From Bacillota bacterium (GTDB taxonomy: Bacteria; Bacillota; Clostridia; Lachnospirales; Anaerotignaceae), in contig JAFWDD010000029.1 in the NCBI GenBank assembly GCA_017534115.1, positions 1 through 64,000 of the forward strand: a stretch of 64,000 nt of DNA, read 5' to 3'. This document shows, piece by piece, positions 11,423 to 19,524 of the stretch. The notes under the pieces were generated by a model, which did no database searches, was not told the origin of the DNA, and saw nothing but the letters and a program-made list of their open reading frames with translations. The translations under genes were made by a program, and so were the position numbers. Positions within the stretch are counted from its first letter, which is position 1. The number at the start of each line of letters is the position of its first letter.

Positions 11423-14400
11423 ATGAAAAAAGGCAAACTACGTATTTTGTCAGCAATTCTTGTATTTGCAATGACAATGAGTCTCTGCGTTTTCCCCGCA
11501 TTGGCGGCAAGCGCAAGAGTCACAATCAGAGGCGGCAGCAGTATGACTGAAGGAGAATCTATGGATCTTACAGCTACTGTTACAGGCGACTTTGAACCAG
11601 TAAGTTATGACTGGAGCTCAAGCGACAACAGCGTTCTTTCCGTATCCGGAAGCGATTATGAAACATCTGTTTACGCTAACGGTTCAGGAACAGCAACAGT
11701 TTATGTGGAGGTTGAATGTTATGATTATGAAAATGATGAATATGTATATGCCTCCGGAAGCAAAAGAATAACTGTAAAAGCTGCTCAGGAAGAAGAAGAA
11801 GATCTCAATATTAGAATCTCCACCAGTAGCGTTAGACTGGATGCAGGCGAAAGAACAACTGTATCCGCTTATGCAGTATCCGGCGACTCAGGAAGAATCA
11901 GCTACCAATGGGGCAGTTCGGATACATCTGTCGCAACTGTAAGAGGCAGCGGAGAAAACTGTACAATAACCGCTGTAGGCTCCGGTACGACAACTGTCTA
12001 TGTTAACGCAACAAGAGGCAGCGGCGGATATGGCAACGAAGACGGAGACAGTTTAACCGTTACCGTAACGGATACAAGCACACCTTTGAAAGTAACCAGA
12101 GGAACATCAAAATCATCATATACCATTAAGACCGGAGAAAGCATGGATGTCAGCGTAAAAGCATCCGGCGGCAGCGGAAGCTACCGTTATGAATGGATAA
12201 GCGATGGTTCTGCTTCTGCAAGCGGTTCATCTGCTTCCGCAACTGTTTATGGCAGATACGAGGGTTATTCAGAAATAATCTGTACCGTATATGACGCAAA
12301 GGATTCAAGTCAGGCTCCTATCAGCATCGCATGGACATTTGAAGTTACCGGCGGCAGAATGTCAGCCAGTCTTGACAAAACAAGAATGACACTTTCACCC
12401 GGTGAAACAGATACGCTTACTATGAGCGTTTCGGGAGGTAGCTCTCCTTACACATATTATTGGTCAAGCGACAATGAAAACGTTGCAACCGTAAGCGGCA
12501 GAGGAAGCACTGTAACAATCCGCGGCGGCAACGCACTGGCAGGAAACAACCGCTGCGTTATAAGCGCATGCGCAGTAGACGCGTCAGGAACCACATCCGA
12601 AACATTAACCTGTATTGTAACTTTAGACGGCAAAATCGTTAACTATAATGCAAGCGCTTCTGCAACCGTAGGTTCAACACTTAATATGAACAGCATCGCA
12701 AGATCAATCGCCAGCGAATATCAGAGACAGTTTGGCACATCACTTGGTTACGGCGCAAATGTAACAATTGACGCTCCCGGCAGCAGCTATGGTGAAATAA
12801 GACTTCAGGACGGCTCATCCGTAGTTTCCGGAAGAACTTACAGCTACGCTATAATGCAGGATATGTACTATACTTCAAAAAATGCAGGTTCATTCTCAAC
12901 ATCATATATGATTTCCGAGAACGGCAACATTATAATGGGTAGGATTAACATATCAAATTCAGGCGGCGGAGCTTCCGTCAGAAACGTTGATATTAACAAA
13001 ACACGTGTTTATCTGGATACATATTCCAGCCAGACACTCAGAATCACAGTAACTCCTTCCAACGCTTATTACACAGTATCATGGTCAAGCAGCAATAGCA
13101 ATATTGCATCTGTATACAACAGCAATGACGATTCCACTACTGTAAATACCCACGGACGTGAAGGCTCGGCAACCATAACAGCTACTGTAACAGATTCAAC
13201 AGGAGCACGCACAACAGCTAAATGTGTTGTAGAGGTAGAACATGAATCATCAAGCACATACAATCCTACTTTAACCTGGACTTTAGGCTCCGATTATTAT
13301 GGAACAACCACATCCGAAGGTATGGCAAAACAGTTCAAAAAAATATATGGATACAGCCTTAACTATGACAGAGCTACAATCCGTTTCTCAGACACAGGAA
13401 ATTCACGTTACGGAATCATGCATCTTAAGAACGGACGTTCTATAAGCGCAAACACAAACTACTACTTCTATGAATGGGTAGATATGTATTTTGAACCCGT
13501 AGCAGTAGGAACATGGAAACTGCCTTATACAATAAACTATCAGGGCGACACATTAAAAGGTACACTTACTATTACAATTAACGGTGCTAACATTAACGTA
13601 AAGATGGATCCTACATCTATTAATCTGTCAACATATTCAAGCGTATACGTTAATCTGACCGTATCACCCAAAAATTACCGCAGCATAACATGGACAAGCA
13701 ACAATACAAATATCGCAACTGTAAGCGGCAACGGACTTACAGGAACAGTAACATCAAAAGGCACAGCAGGCACAGCTACTATTACTGCAGCTGTAGTTGA
13801 TAACAACGGCAACCGCGTTACCAAGAACTGCACAGTTAAAGTAGCAAGCAGCTCCGCATTCAATCCCAGCGTAGCTACAACATACGGCAAAGACTATACC
13901 GGAATCGGCACAAGCGAAGCTATGGCAGCTCAGTATCAGAACCTTTACGGAACATCACTTAACAATGACAGAGCTACAATCCGTTTCTCAAGTCTTGGCG
14001 ACAATAACATCGGTGTTCTCCGTCTCGCTAACGGATCTGCCGCTCAGGCAAACAAAGACTACACATTCGCAGAATACATCAAAATGAGCACAGAGACAAA
14101 AGCATCCGGCACATTTACATTCCCTTATGTGCTTACATATAACGGAAAAACACTTAACGGTAATGTTGTTGTTAACATTGCTCCCGCAACACTTAATATC
14201 AGCCTGTCAACAGACAGCACAGAACCTAAAACATTATCAGAAATTCAGGTAAACGGTACAAGCGCAACAGCATATATAAATGACTGCCTCAGAAACGCTG
14301 TAGGCGGATGGAGTTACATTACATTCAGCAACGCTACAGTTTCTTCCGGCACAATGTATAAGAATTCAAGCAGAAGCACATTGAATTCCTCAGTACATGT

Positions 14401-15034
14401 TACATCATCTGATCTTGCAAACCTGTACTACGTTCCCAACAATTCCGGAACAGGCAACCTGAGCTTCAGCGTATACAATTCAACAAATAATCTGCTTGGA
14501 AACGGAATTCTCAGCATGAACTTCGGAAACAAATCCGCAAGCGAAACATTTGTTGACGTTCCCGCAAACAGCTATTATGCAGACGCTGTATCATGGGCAG
14601 TTAAAGCCGGCGTTACAAGCGGTATGACCCCTACTACATTCGAACCCAACGGCACAGTAACACGTGCTCAGGCAGTATCATTCCTGTGGCGTTCAGTAGG
14701 CGAACCCGCACCTTACCGCGAATACAATCCTTTCATCGATGTACCTTCAGACACATGGTACACCAAAGCAGTTTTATGGGCAGTTGAACAGGGTATTGTA
14801 TACGGCACAACAGAGACGACATTTGCTCCCAACTCACCTGTAACACGCGAGCAGATGCTTACATTCCTCGCTCGTACAGAAGGCGTTGAAGCTGTCGGCC
14901 CCGATGTATATAAGATTGCAGTAGCATGGGCAGAAGGCAGAGGATTACTTAACGGTATTCCCGGAACATTTGTTTCAAACGCTCCTTGTCCTCGCTGTGA
15001 GGTTGTATACTACATTTGGAAATTACAGCCCTAA
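11423..15034 (+). CDS. Large SLH-anchored surface protein with Ig-like and repeated modules
   Basis: A 1203-residue exported protein. A signal peptide (KKGKLRILSAILVFAMT..., cut near ALAASA) leads to a Ser/Thr/Gly-rich ectodomain of bacterial Ig-like (Big_2-type) domains marked by WSSSD/WTSNN and IATVSG motifs. Between and after them sits a module of about 105 residues occurring four times (DNA about 12640-12965, 13259-13595, 13858-14190, 14205-14545) that I cannot assign to a family; copies 2 and 3 share DRATIRFS. The C-terminus has three SLH repeats (FVDVPANSYYADAVSWAV, FIDVPSDTWYTKAVLWAV and a divergent third) that bind pyruvylated cell-wall polymer. I chose the ATG at 11423 because AGAGGT lies ten bases upstream; an in-frame ATG at 11402 lacks a site. 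Likely an adhesin or S-layer-associated protein. Confidence 0.92.
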   Translation: MKKGKLRILSAILVFAMTMSLCVFPALAASARVTIRGGSSMTEGESMDLTATVTGDFEPVSYDWSSSDNSVLSVSGSDYETSVYANGSGTATVYVEVECYDYENDEYVYASGSKRITVKAAQEEEEDLNIRISTSSVRLDAGERTTVSAYAVSGDSGRISYQWGSSDTSVATVRGSGENCTITAVGSGTTTVYVNATRGSGGYGNEDGDSLTVTVTDTSTPLKVTRGTSKSSYTIKTGESMDVSVKASGGSGSYRYEWISDGSASASGSSASATVYGRYEGYSEIICTVYDAKDSSQAPISIAWTFEVTGGRMSASLDKTRMTLSPGETDTLTMSVSGGSSPYTYYWSSDNENVATVSGRGSTVTIRGGNALAGNNRCVISACAVDASGTTSETLTCIVTLDGKIVNYNASASATVGSTLNMNSIARSIASEYQRQFGTSLGYGANVTIDAPGSSYGEIRLQDGSSVVSGRTYSYAIMQDMYYTSKNAGSFSTSYMISENGNIIMGRINISNSGGGASVRNVDINKTRVYLDTYSSQTLRITVTPSNAYYTVSWSSSNSNIASVYNSNDDSTTVNTHGREGSATITATVTDSTGARTTAKCVVEVEHESSSTYNPTLTWTLGSDYYGTTTSEGMAKQFKKIYGYSLNYDRATIRFSDTGNSRYGIMHLKNGRSISANTNYYFYEWVDMYFEPVAVGTWKLPYTINYQGDTLKGTLTITINGANINVKMDPTSINLSTYSSVYVNLTVSPKNYRSITWTSNNTNIATVSGNGLTGTVTSKGTAGTATITAAVVDNNGNRVTKNCTVKVASSSAFNPSVATTYGKDYTGIGTSEAMAAQYQNLYGTSLNNDRATIRFSSLGDNNIGVLRLANGSAAQANKDYTFAEYIKMSTETKASGTFTFPYVLTYNGKTLNGNVVVNIAPATLNISLSTDSTEPKTLSEIQVNGTSATAYINDCLRNAVGGWSYITFSNATVSSGTMYKNSSRSTLNSSVHVTSSDLANLYYVPNNSGTGNLSFSVYNSTNNLLGNGILSMNFGNKSASETFVDVPANSYYADAVSWAVKAGVTSGMTPTTFEPNGTVTRAQAVSFLWRSVGEPAPYREYNPFIDVPSDTWYTKAVLWAVEQGIVYGTTETTFAPNSPVTREQMLTFLARTEGVEAVGPDVYKIAVAWAEGRGLLNGIPGTFVSNAPCPRCEVVYYIWKLQP

Positions 15035-15089
15035 GATAATACAAGTTTGTTAAAAGAATATATAAAGCCTTGATTTAAAGGTAAAAGCT

Positions 15090-15122
15090 AAGCAGGCATC
15101 GAAATTTCGGTGCCTGCTTTTA
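15090..15122 (+). terminator. Terminator of the SLH protein gene
   Basis: AAGCAGGCATCG pairs with CGGTGCCTGCTT (one wobble pair), small AAATTT loop, then TTTTAAAAA. Located 56 bases after the stop codon. Confidence 0.88.
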
Positions 15123-15165
15123 AAAATTGTATTTCTACTCCTATAAAAAGTTAAGATCTAATAAT

Positions 15166-15194
15166 TTGCAATAAAAATGATTATTTTGTATAAT
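15166..15194 (+). promoter_or_regulatory. Promoter of the putative nuclease gene
   Basis: TTGCAA (15166-15171), 17-base spacer, TATAAT (15189-15194), 57 bases before the start codon. Confidence 0.7.
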
Positions 15195-15218
15195 TTATAT
15201 ATCTATAACAAACCATTA

Positions 15219-15237
15219 CTATATAATCATTATATAG
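15219..15237 (+). promoter_or_regulatory. Perfect 19-bp palindrome before the nuclease gene
   Basis: CTATATAAT, a central C, ATTATATAG: nine perfect pairs. It sits in the leader between promoter and ribosome binding site, 14 bases before the ATG. A position like this suits a repressor site or an mRNA hairpin that masks translation; which one is not known. Confidence 0.5.
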
Positions 15238-15251
15238 AAAGGAAAAACATC

Positions 15252-16328
15252 ATGGATAAATCAAAACTTAATTCTGCAATAAAATCATTTACAAAGAATA
15301 TAAAAACAAATGCAAAATATTATGAAGATGCTTGGTTAGAACGTGTAGAAAGAAAAGCCTATTACCAGTCTTTTACGAAAGATAAACTCTTATCTATGAC
15401 TGAGGATGAGTTCTTTGAATACATAAGCAGATTATGGTCTATGTTGATTTGGGGCAACAAAAAATATATTGTAGATAAACTTATAGCGGATAATGGTTTT
15501 GAAAATCTTAAAAATCAGTTAGCAAAAGTTATTTTTAGCACTTTACCACTAGAACAACGTTGGAATACGTTTTTAAAAAGTGTAAAAGGCATGGGGCCAG
15601 CTACAATAAGCGAACTTCTTATGTATTCCAATCCTGATGAATACGTAATCTTTAACAAAACAACCATCAACTGTTTTAACTATCTCAATATACCTGATAT
15701 GCCAAAATATAACTATCAGTATACTGGGAAAAAATATTTAGAAGTTTGTTCAATTGCCAAAGAAATATCTAATAGTCTTAAAACTACAAGTATAAAAGAT
15801 TATGACCTTTTGGCCGTTGACTATTTCCTGTGGGACGAAATTTTGCCTCTCGCAGAAAGGAAAACATCTGTTGATAAAATATCTGTATCCACTAATCCAA
15901 AAACAGAAATTGATTCTAAATCACTACATGACGAAATAAAGGAAAAATTAGTTGCAATAGGCGAATTGCTTGGATTTGAAAGCCGTTCTGAAGTTAAAAT
16001 CACAACTGGTGCTGTTGTTGATGCTGTTTGGGAAGCCAAAATAGGTAATATGGGAAAAGCTATTTATGTGTTTGAAGTACAGTCAAAAGGTTCTATTGAC
16101 AGCTTAATTTTAAATCTTAGAAAAGCTCAAAGCAATCCTGCTGTTCAAGCCGTTGTTGCCGTTGCAGATGAAAAACAACTCGCAAAAATAAAGAAAGAAA
16201 GCGCAGGTGTTATAGACGAAAAAGCTCTTAGAACATGGGAATCCGATGATGTTCTCGCTGTTTATGACTCATTAGTAAGGGCTCATGAATCAATTAATAA
16301 TTTAGCTCTTGTTCCAGAAAGTTTTTAA
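15252..16328 (+). CDS. Putative HhH plus PD-(D/E)XK nuclease
   Basis: A 358-residue cytoplasmic protein I cannot place in a named family. Residues 108-124 (LKSVKGMGPATISELLM) look like a helix-hairpin-helix DNA-binding element, followed by YSNPDEYVIFNKTTIN. The C-terminal part has TGAVVDAVW (Asp257) and, 18 residues on, FEVQSKGS (Glu275, Gln277, Lys279), which fits the D...ExQ/K core of PD-(D/E)XK nucleases, here inside an alternating strand/helix region. Together these suggest DNA binding and cleavage, so repair or defence. It is monocistronic, AT-rich, and lacks a methylase or other partner next door. The ATG at 15252 with GAAAGG upstream is preferred over an earlier in-frame ATG at 15177 that overlaps the promoter. 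Confidence 0.75.
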   Translation: MDKSKLNSAIKSFTKNIKTNAKYYEDAWLERVERKAYYQSFTKDKLLSMTEDEFFEYISRLWSMLIWGNKKYIVDKLIADNGFENLKNQLAKVIFSTLPLEQRWNTFLKSVKGMGPATISELLMYSNPDEYVIFNKTTINCFNYLNIPDMPKYNYQYTGKKYLEVCSIAKEISNSLKTTSIKDYDLLAVDYFLWDEILPLAERKTSVDKISVSTNPKTEIDSKSLHDEIKEKLVAIGELLGFESRSEVKITTGAVVDAVWEAKIGNMGKAIYVFEVQSKGSIDSLILNLRKAQSNPAVQAVVAVADEKQLAKIKKESAGVIDEKALRTWESDDVLAVYDSLVRAHESINNLALVPESF

Positions 16329-16407
16329 TGCATTTATATTTTTCCGGTTTTAATTATGGAGATTAATTATTCTGTAGCTATAACCTTAAATTAGTTCATG
16401 AACAACC

Positions 16408-16436
16408 TTGTCTTTTCCCCGTTTATCGTGTATAAT
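16408..16436 (+). promoter_or_regulatory. Promoter of the 108-aa orphan gene
   Basis: TTGTCT (16408-16413), 17-base spacer, TATAAT (16431-16436). A small hairpin (GCGGAT...ATCCGC, 16446-16469) follows in the leader. Confidence 0.65.
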
Positions 16437-16506
16437 AATCCCATTGGCGGATATTATAAAAAATCCGCGTTCATATCAAAATTTATCTGAAAGGTCTTGA
16501 TTATAA

Positions 16507-16833
16507 ATGAAAATAAAAGATATCCGCAAAGAGTTTTATGGAAGATTCAGAGATATGGAGATTTATGTCCTCACAAAAAATATACCTACATTCGCTGAAG
16601 GGTACAGGGAGAAAATAGAGTTTGAACCGGAGGATATTCCCGCTCTTGACGAGCTTAATTCCGAGTTTTATCTTGATGTGGATTCCGGCGGATACAACTC
16701 CACGGTTATGGTCGGCACAGGCACCACAATCGAAAAGATAATTCATCCCGATGAGCTTAAATTCCATTTCCCCTGCCTTATCATCGGAATCAGCCCTGAG
16801 GAATATGAAAAATTCCAGGCATCAAAAAAATAA
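16507..16833 (+). CDS. Hypothetical protein, 108 aa
   Basis: A soluble acidic protein that I do not recognise. It has no signal peptide, membrane helix or cysteine motif; the middle contains a glycine-rich turn (DVDSGGYNSTVMVGTGTTIE), and the end FPCLIIGISPEEYEKF looks like a strand then a helix. It is probably real: own promoter, AAAGGTC before the ATG, and a strong terminator ten bases after the stop codon. No functional hint from neighbours. Confidence 0.75.
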   Translation: MKIKDIRKEFYGRFRDMEIYVLTKNIPTFAEGYREKIEFEPEDIPALDELNSEFYLDVDSGGYNSTVMVGTGTTIEKIIHPDELKFHFPCLIIGISPEEYEKFQASKK

Positions 16834-16842
16834 TCTGAACAC

Positions 16843-16879
16843 AAACTGCAGTATAATTCTTTTATGCTGCAGTTTTTTT
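16843..16879 (+). terminator. Terminator of the 108-aa gene
   Basis: AAACTGCAG pairs with CTGCAGTTT around a 15-base loop, then a T run. Confidence 0.9.
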
Positions 16880-16928
16880 GCGGAAAAATACCGGCGGATG
16901 AAATTTTGCTTTAAACAGCGGTAATTTG

Positions 16929-16937
16929 TGGTATAAT
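16929..16937 (+). promoter_or_regulatory. Extended -10 promoter of the flavodoxin operon
   Basis: TGGTATAAT: perfect TATAAT (16932-16937) preceded by the TGn extension, with no good -35 at normal distance. Confidence 0.55.
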
Positions 16938-16975
16938 AAATATAATAATTAAAATATATTACAGGAGGTTACATC

Positions 16976-17410
16976 ATGAAAACTTTGATAATATATTATT
17001 CATTTACCGGAAACACAAGAAGACTGGTTTCCAGACTGAAAGAAGAAAACAACGCTGACCTTGTAGAGGTTTTCGAGGAAGGCAACAGAAGCAAAGCAGG
17101 CGCGTTCACAGGCGGCGTTATGAAATCCAGAAAAATGAAACCCGCTAAATTACAGCCTGTTAAAGTAGATTTTTCATTATATGACAGAATAATTGTGGCG
17201 GCTCCCATTTGGGGAGGCTACCCTGCACCCGCTTTCAACAGTATTATAGATATGATTCCGGAAGGATCAAAAATCGAAATTCTTTTAACTTCCAGCTCAG
17301 GAAAAGTACAAAAAGGCGAAGGTGAAGTAAAAGCCCGCATCGTAAGCAAAGGCATTGAGATTGTAAGCCTTCAGAACATCAAAACAAAGAAGAAAGACAA
17401 TATTGAATAG
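16976..17410 (+). CDS. Flavodoxin-family protein
   Basis: A 144-residue FMN-binding fold. It starts with strand KTLIIYYS followed by the phosphate-binding loop SFTGNTRRL (residues 9-17), and has the APIWGGYPAPAFN loop that stacks on the flavin. It resembles the short flavodoxin-like NAD(P)H-quinone or electron-transfer proteins of clostridia. AGGAGG lies seven bases before the ATG. First of three genes in one direction, with the thioesterase 27 bases downstream. Exact redox partner unknown. Confidence 0.85.
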   Translation: MKTLIIYYSFTGNTRRLVSRLKEENNADLVEVFEEGNRSKAGAFTGGVMKSRKMKPAKLQPVKVDFSLYDRIIVAAPIWGGYPAPAFNSIIDMIPEGSKIEILLTSSSGKVQKGEGEVKARIVSKGIEIVSLQNIKTKKKDNIE

Positions 17411-17437
17411 ACAAAACATAACAAAAGGTGGAAGAAT

Positions 17438-17848
17438 ATGTTAACTTTGGAAGAAGCAAGAAAATTTTTCAAAAAAGACGCATTTGCAAGCAAATTCGCA
17501 GGCGCGTGTATAGAAGACGTGAGCTATGAATTCTCCAGATGCAGTATGACTATCGAAAAAAAACATCTGAATGCCGCAGGACTGGTTCATGGCGGCGTAA
17601 TTTTCACACTGGGCGATTTCGCTTTCGCGGTTGCGGCAAACTCCTCATACGGGCTCACTGTATCATTATCAAACCAGATCACGTTTCACCGCTCTTCCAG
17701 CGGCAGCAAGCTCTATGCTGAGGCAAGTATTTTAAACAGAGGCAAAACTACCTGCTTCTATTATATTAAAGTATACGACGATCTGGGCGCAAACATCGCT
17801 ACTATGACTATTAACGGATACATCAAAAAAGACCCCTTGGTTATATAA
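17438..17848 (+). CDS. PaaI-family hotdog thioesterase
   Basis: A 136-residue single hotdog domain that should hydrolyse acyl-CoA thioesters in the cytoplasm. The family signature LNAAGLVHGGVIFTLGDFAFAVAAN (residues about 46-70) with HGG and the downstream Asp is clear, followed by SNQITFHRSS. The likely substrates are aryl- or short acyl-CoAs, as for PaaI and YbgC relatives; this is inference. It follows the flavodoxin gene and precedes a zinc-ribbon protein gene by 20 bases. Confidence 0.92.
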   Translation: MLTLEEARKFFKKDAFASKFAGACIEDVSYEFSRCSMTIEKKHLNAAGLVHGGVIFTLGDFAFAVAANSSYGLTVSLSNQITFHRSSSGSKLYAEASILNRGKTTCFYYIKVYDDLGANIATMTINGYIKKDPLVI

Positions 17849-17868
17849 TTAGTTTGGAAGGTATTTTT

Positions 17869-18264
17869 ATGGCTACTTGTGTAAAATGCGGTAAAAAAGG
17901 CGTTTTTTTGAAGCTCAGAGACGGATTGTGCAGAGAATGCTTTGTGGAAAGTATTTTAGAGACAAAAAGCGCGGACAATCCCATGAATGACGAAGAGTTT
18001 TTCAACGAAAATATCGAAATGATCAGGACAATTGAATATGAAATCGAAAACAACCGGAAAAGAATCGAGAATACCCGGTCTGATGAGGAAAAAATCAGGT
18101 TCCTCAACACAAATATTGATTTATATAAAGAATTAGAGGCGTACTGTGTATCCAAAGGAGAAGACGGAGACGCGTTTTTCGAGAGGAATTTTCGGCATAT
18201 TGGTAATGAGGACAGCTCGTATGTTCAGTATGAATTGGATATGCTGAAGAAGATCGGGGACTGA
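17869..18264 (+). CDS. Zinc-ribbon protein, 131 aa
   Basis: The N-terminus holds two CxxC pairs (CVKCGKKG at about 4-7 and CREC at about 22-25), a typical treble or zinc-ribbon knuckle; the rest is charged and helical (EIENNRKRIENTRSDEEK), possibly coiled coil. No enzyme motif is visible. The ATG at 17869 is used because GGAAGG is nine bases upstream; an in-frame TTG lies 15 bases earlier. Third gene of the flavodoxin-thioesterase run. Function unknown; nucleic-acid or protein binding is possible. Confidence 0.75.
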   Translation: MATCVKCGKKGVFLKLRDGLCRECFVESILETKSADNPMNDEEFFNENIEMIRTIEYEIENNRKRIENTRSDEEKIRFLNTNIDLYKELEAYCVSKGEDGDAFFERNFRHIGNEDSSYVQYELDMLKKIGD

Positions 18265-18324
18265 AAACGCATAAATATACGGACGTTAAATCACAAAAAA
18301 TCTTGAAAATAAGCAAAAAAATAA

Positions 18325-18408
18325 TGCGGATAGTGGGAATCGAACCCACACGGTATCGCTACCGCTGGATTTTGAGTCCAGTGCGTCTGCCAGTTCCGCC
18401 ATATCCGC
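18325..18408 (-). tRNA. tRNA-Leu (CAA)
   Basis: An 84-base class II tRNA. Acceptor GCGGATA pairs with TATCCGC, anticodon stem CTGGA/TCCAG encloses CTCAAAA with anticodon CAA (reads UUG), and the T-arm is GGGTTCGATTCCC. Discriminator A; CCA not encoded. Confidence 0.96.
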
Positions 18409-18419
18409 ATAGCTATTAG

Positions 18420-18448
18420 ATTATAGCATATGAATTTTTAAATTGCAA
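18420..18448 (-). promoter_or_regulatory. tRNA-Leu promoter
   Basis: Minus strand TTGCAA (18443-18448), 17-base spacer, TATAAT (18420-18425), 11 bases before the tRNA 5' end. Confidence 0.8.
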
Positions 18449-18529
18449 CAAATTAATTTTTATATTTTTGTATTTTCAAATGAACAAAACACACATTATA
18501 AAGCGGATTATCAGATTATATAAATGCAG

Positions 18530-18568
18530 ATAATAAACAAAGAAGCAGGTCAAACTGGCTTGCTTCTT
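18530..18568 (-). terminator. Terminator of the macrodomain-sirtuin operon
   Basis: Minus strand AAGAAGCAAG pairs with CCTGCTTCTT around a roughly 10-base loop, then TTGTTTATT, 24 bases after the sirtuin stop. The plus strand also has a T run, so it may work both ways. Confidence 0.75.
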
Positions 18569-18591
18569 GATTTTTTAACTATTTTATACTT

Positions 18592-19524
18592 TTACCTGTT
18601 CATGCCCAGCAATTCATCAATAACCTTATCCGCTTCCCCTTCTACTAAAATGGATTGCTTTCTAATTTCTTCGGGGCAAATTGAATTATCATAATTAACA
18701 CATGCATAAACGGCCTTCGGATTATCCATTGTCATCTGCCAAAACGGGAACTTTATTATTCCCGGGGTATTATAGCCCACTCCTATTTCCAAAAACAGTA
18801 TTCTTCCGTTTTTACTTGATTTCAAGAATGTTTTGTATCTTTTCGCGGCTTCATCCCAGCCCACATCCTCTACAAATGTATCGTCAGACCTAAGATTCAT
18901 ACTCATAGGTTTTCCGCATATGGGACAATGAGGAATTAACTCAGTCGGCACGCTCATTTTCAGGGTTACTCCTTCCGGCTTGATAAGACTGCCGTTATTG
19001 TCTATGGAAAAGCCCTGAGATTCAATCATTTTCCTGACAGTTATCTCATTATCATAGGTCTTCTGATGGCAAGGCTCACTGCATTGGAAAAGCCCATAAT
19101 CTCCCTGAGTGTAAAACATCCTTTTCTTATCAATTCCTGCTTTCTGAAAGCAATGATCAACATTTGTCGTAAGTACGAAATAATCCTTATTATTAACTAA
19201 ATCCAGCAGCTTTTCATATACAGGCTTTGGCGTTGGCATATAGCGGTTTATGTATATATACCGACTCCAGTATGCCCAGAACTCTTCCTGGGCAGAAAAT
19301 GGGAAAAAGCCTCCCGAATACATATCCGTAAAGGCATATTTATCTATAAAATCATGAAAATACTTTTCAAAACGCTCTCCCGTGTATATGAATCCAGCCG
19401 CTGTAGAAAGACCCGACCCTGCTCCTATCAGGACAGAATCCGCATTATCTATTGCTTTCTTCAGCTTTTTAATATTATCCGAGCAATTTTCTATAGATTT
19501 CAAGGTCTTTTTCTTTCCAAACAT
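18592..19524 (-). CDS. Class M sirtuin (SirTM), putative protein ADP-ribosyltransferase
   Basis: A 310-residue Sir2-fold protein. The NAD loop is GAGSGLSTAAG (34-44). In place of the classical TQNID...HG it has TTNVDH (Asn121, Asp123) and a glutamine (Gln140 in YTQGDY) where deacetylases have the catalytic histidine. The same Asn/Asp/Gln set is known to be needed in SirTM enzymes of staphylococci and streptococci, which ADP-ribosylate a lipoylated GcvH-like carrier instead of deacylating. Cysteines C148/C152 and HCPIC are candidate zinc ligands. It overlaps the upstream macrodomain gene by 50 bases. The usual GcvH-L and lipoate ligase genes are not in this window. Confidence 0.88.
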   Translation of the reverse strand: MFGKKKTLKSIENCSDNIKKLKKAIDNADSVLIGAGSGLSTAAGFIYTGERFEKYFHDFIDKYAFTDMYSGGFFPFSAQEEFWAYWSRYIYINRYMPTPKPVYEKLLDLVNNKDYFVLTTNVDHCFQKAGIDKKRMFYTQGDYGLFQCSEPCHQKTYDNEITVRKMIESQGFSIDNNGSLIKPEGVTLKMSVPTELIPHCPICGKPMSMNLRSDDTFVEDVGWDEAAKRYKTFLKSSKNGRILFLEIGVGYNTPGIIKFPFWQMTMDNPKAVYACVNYDNSICPEEIRKQSILVEGEADKVIDELLGMNR

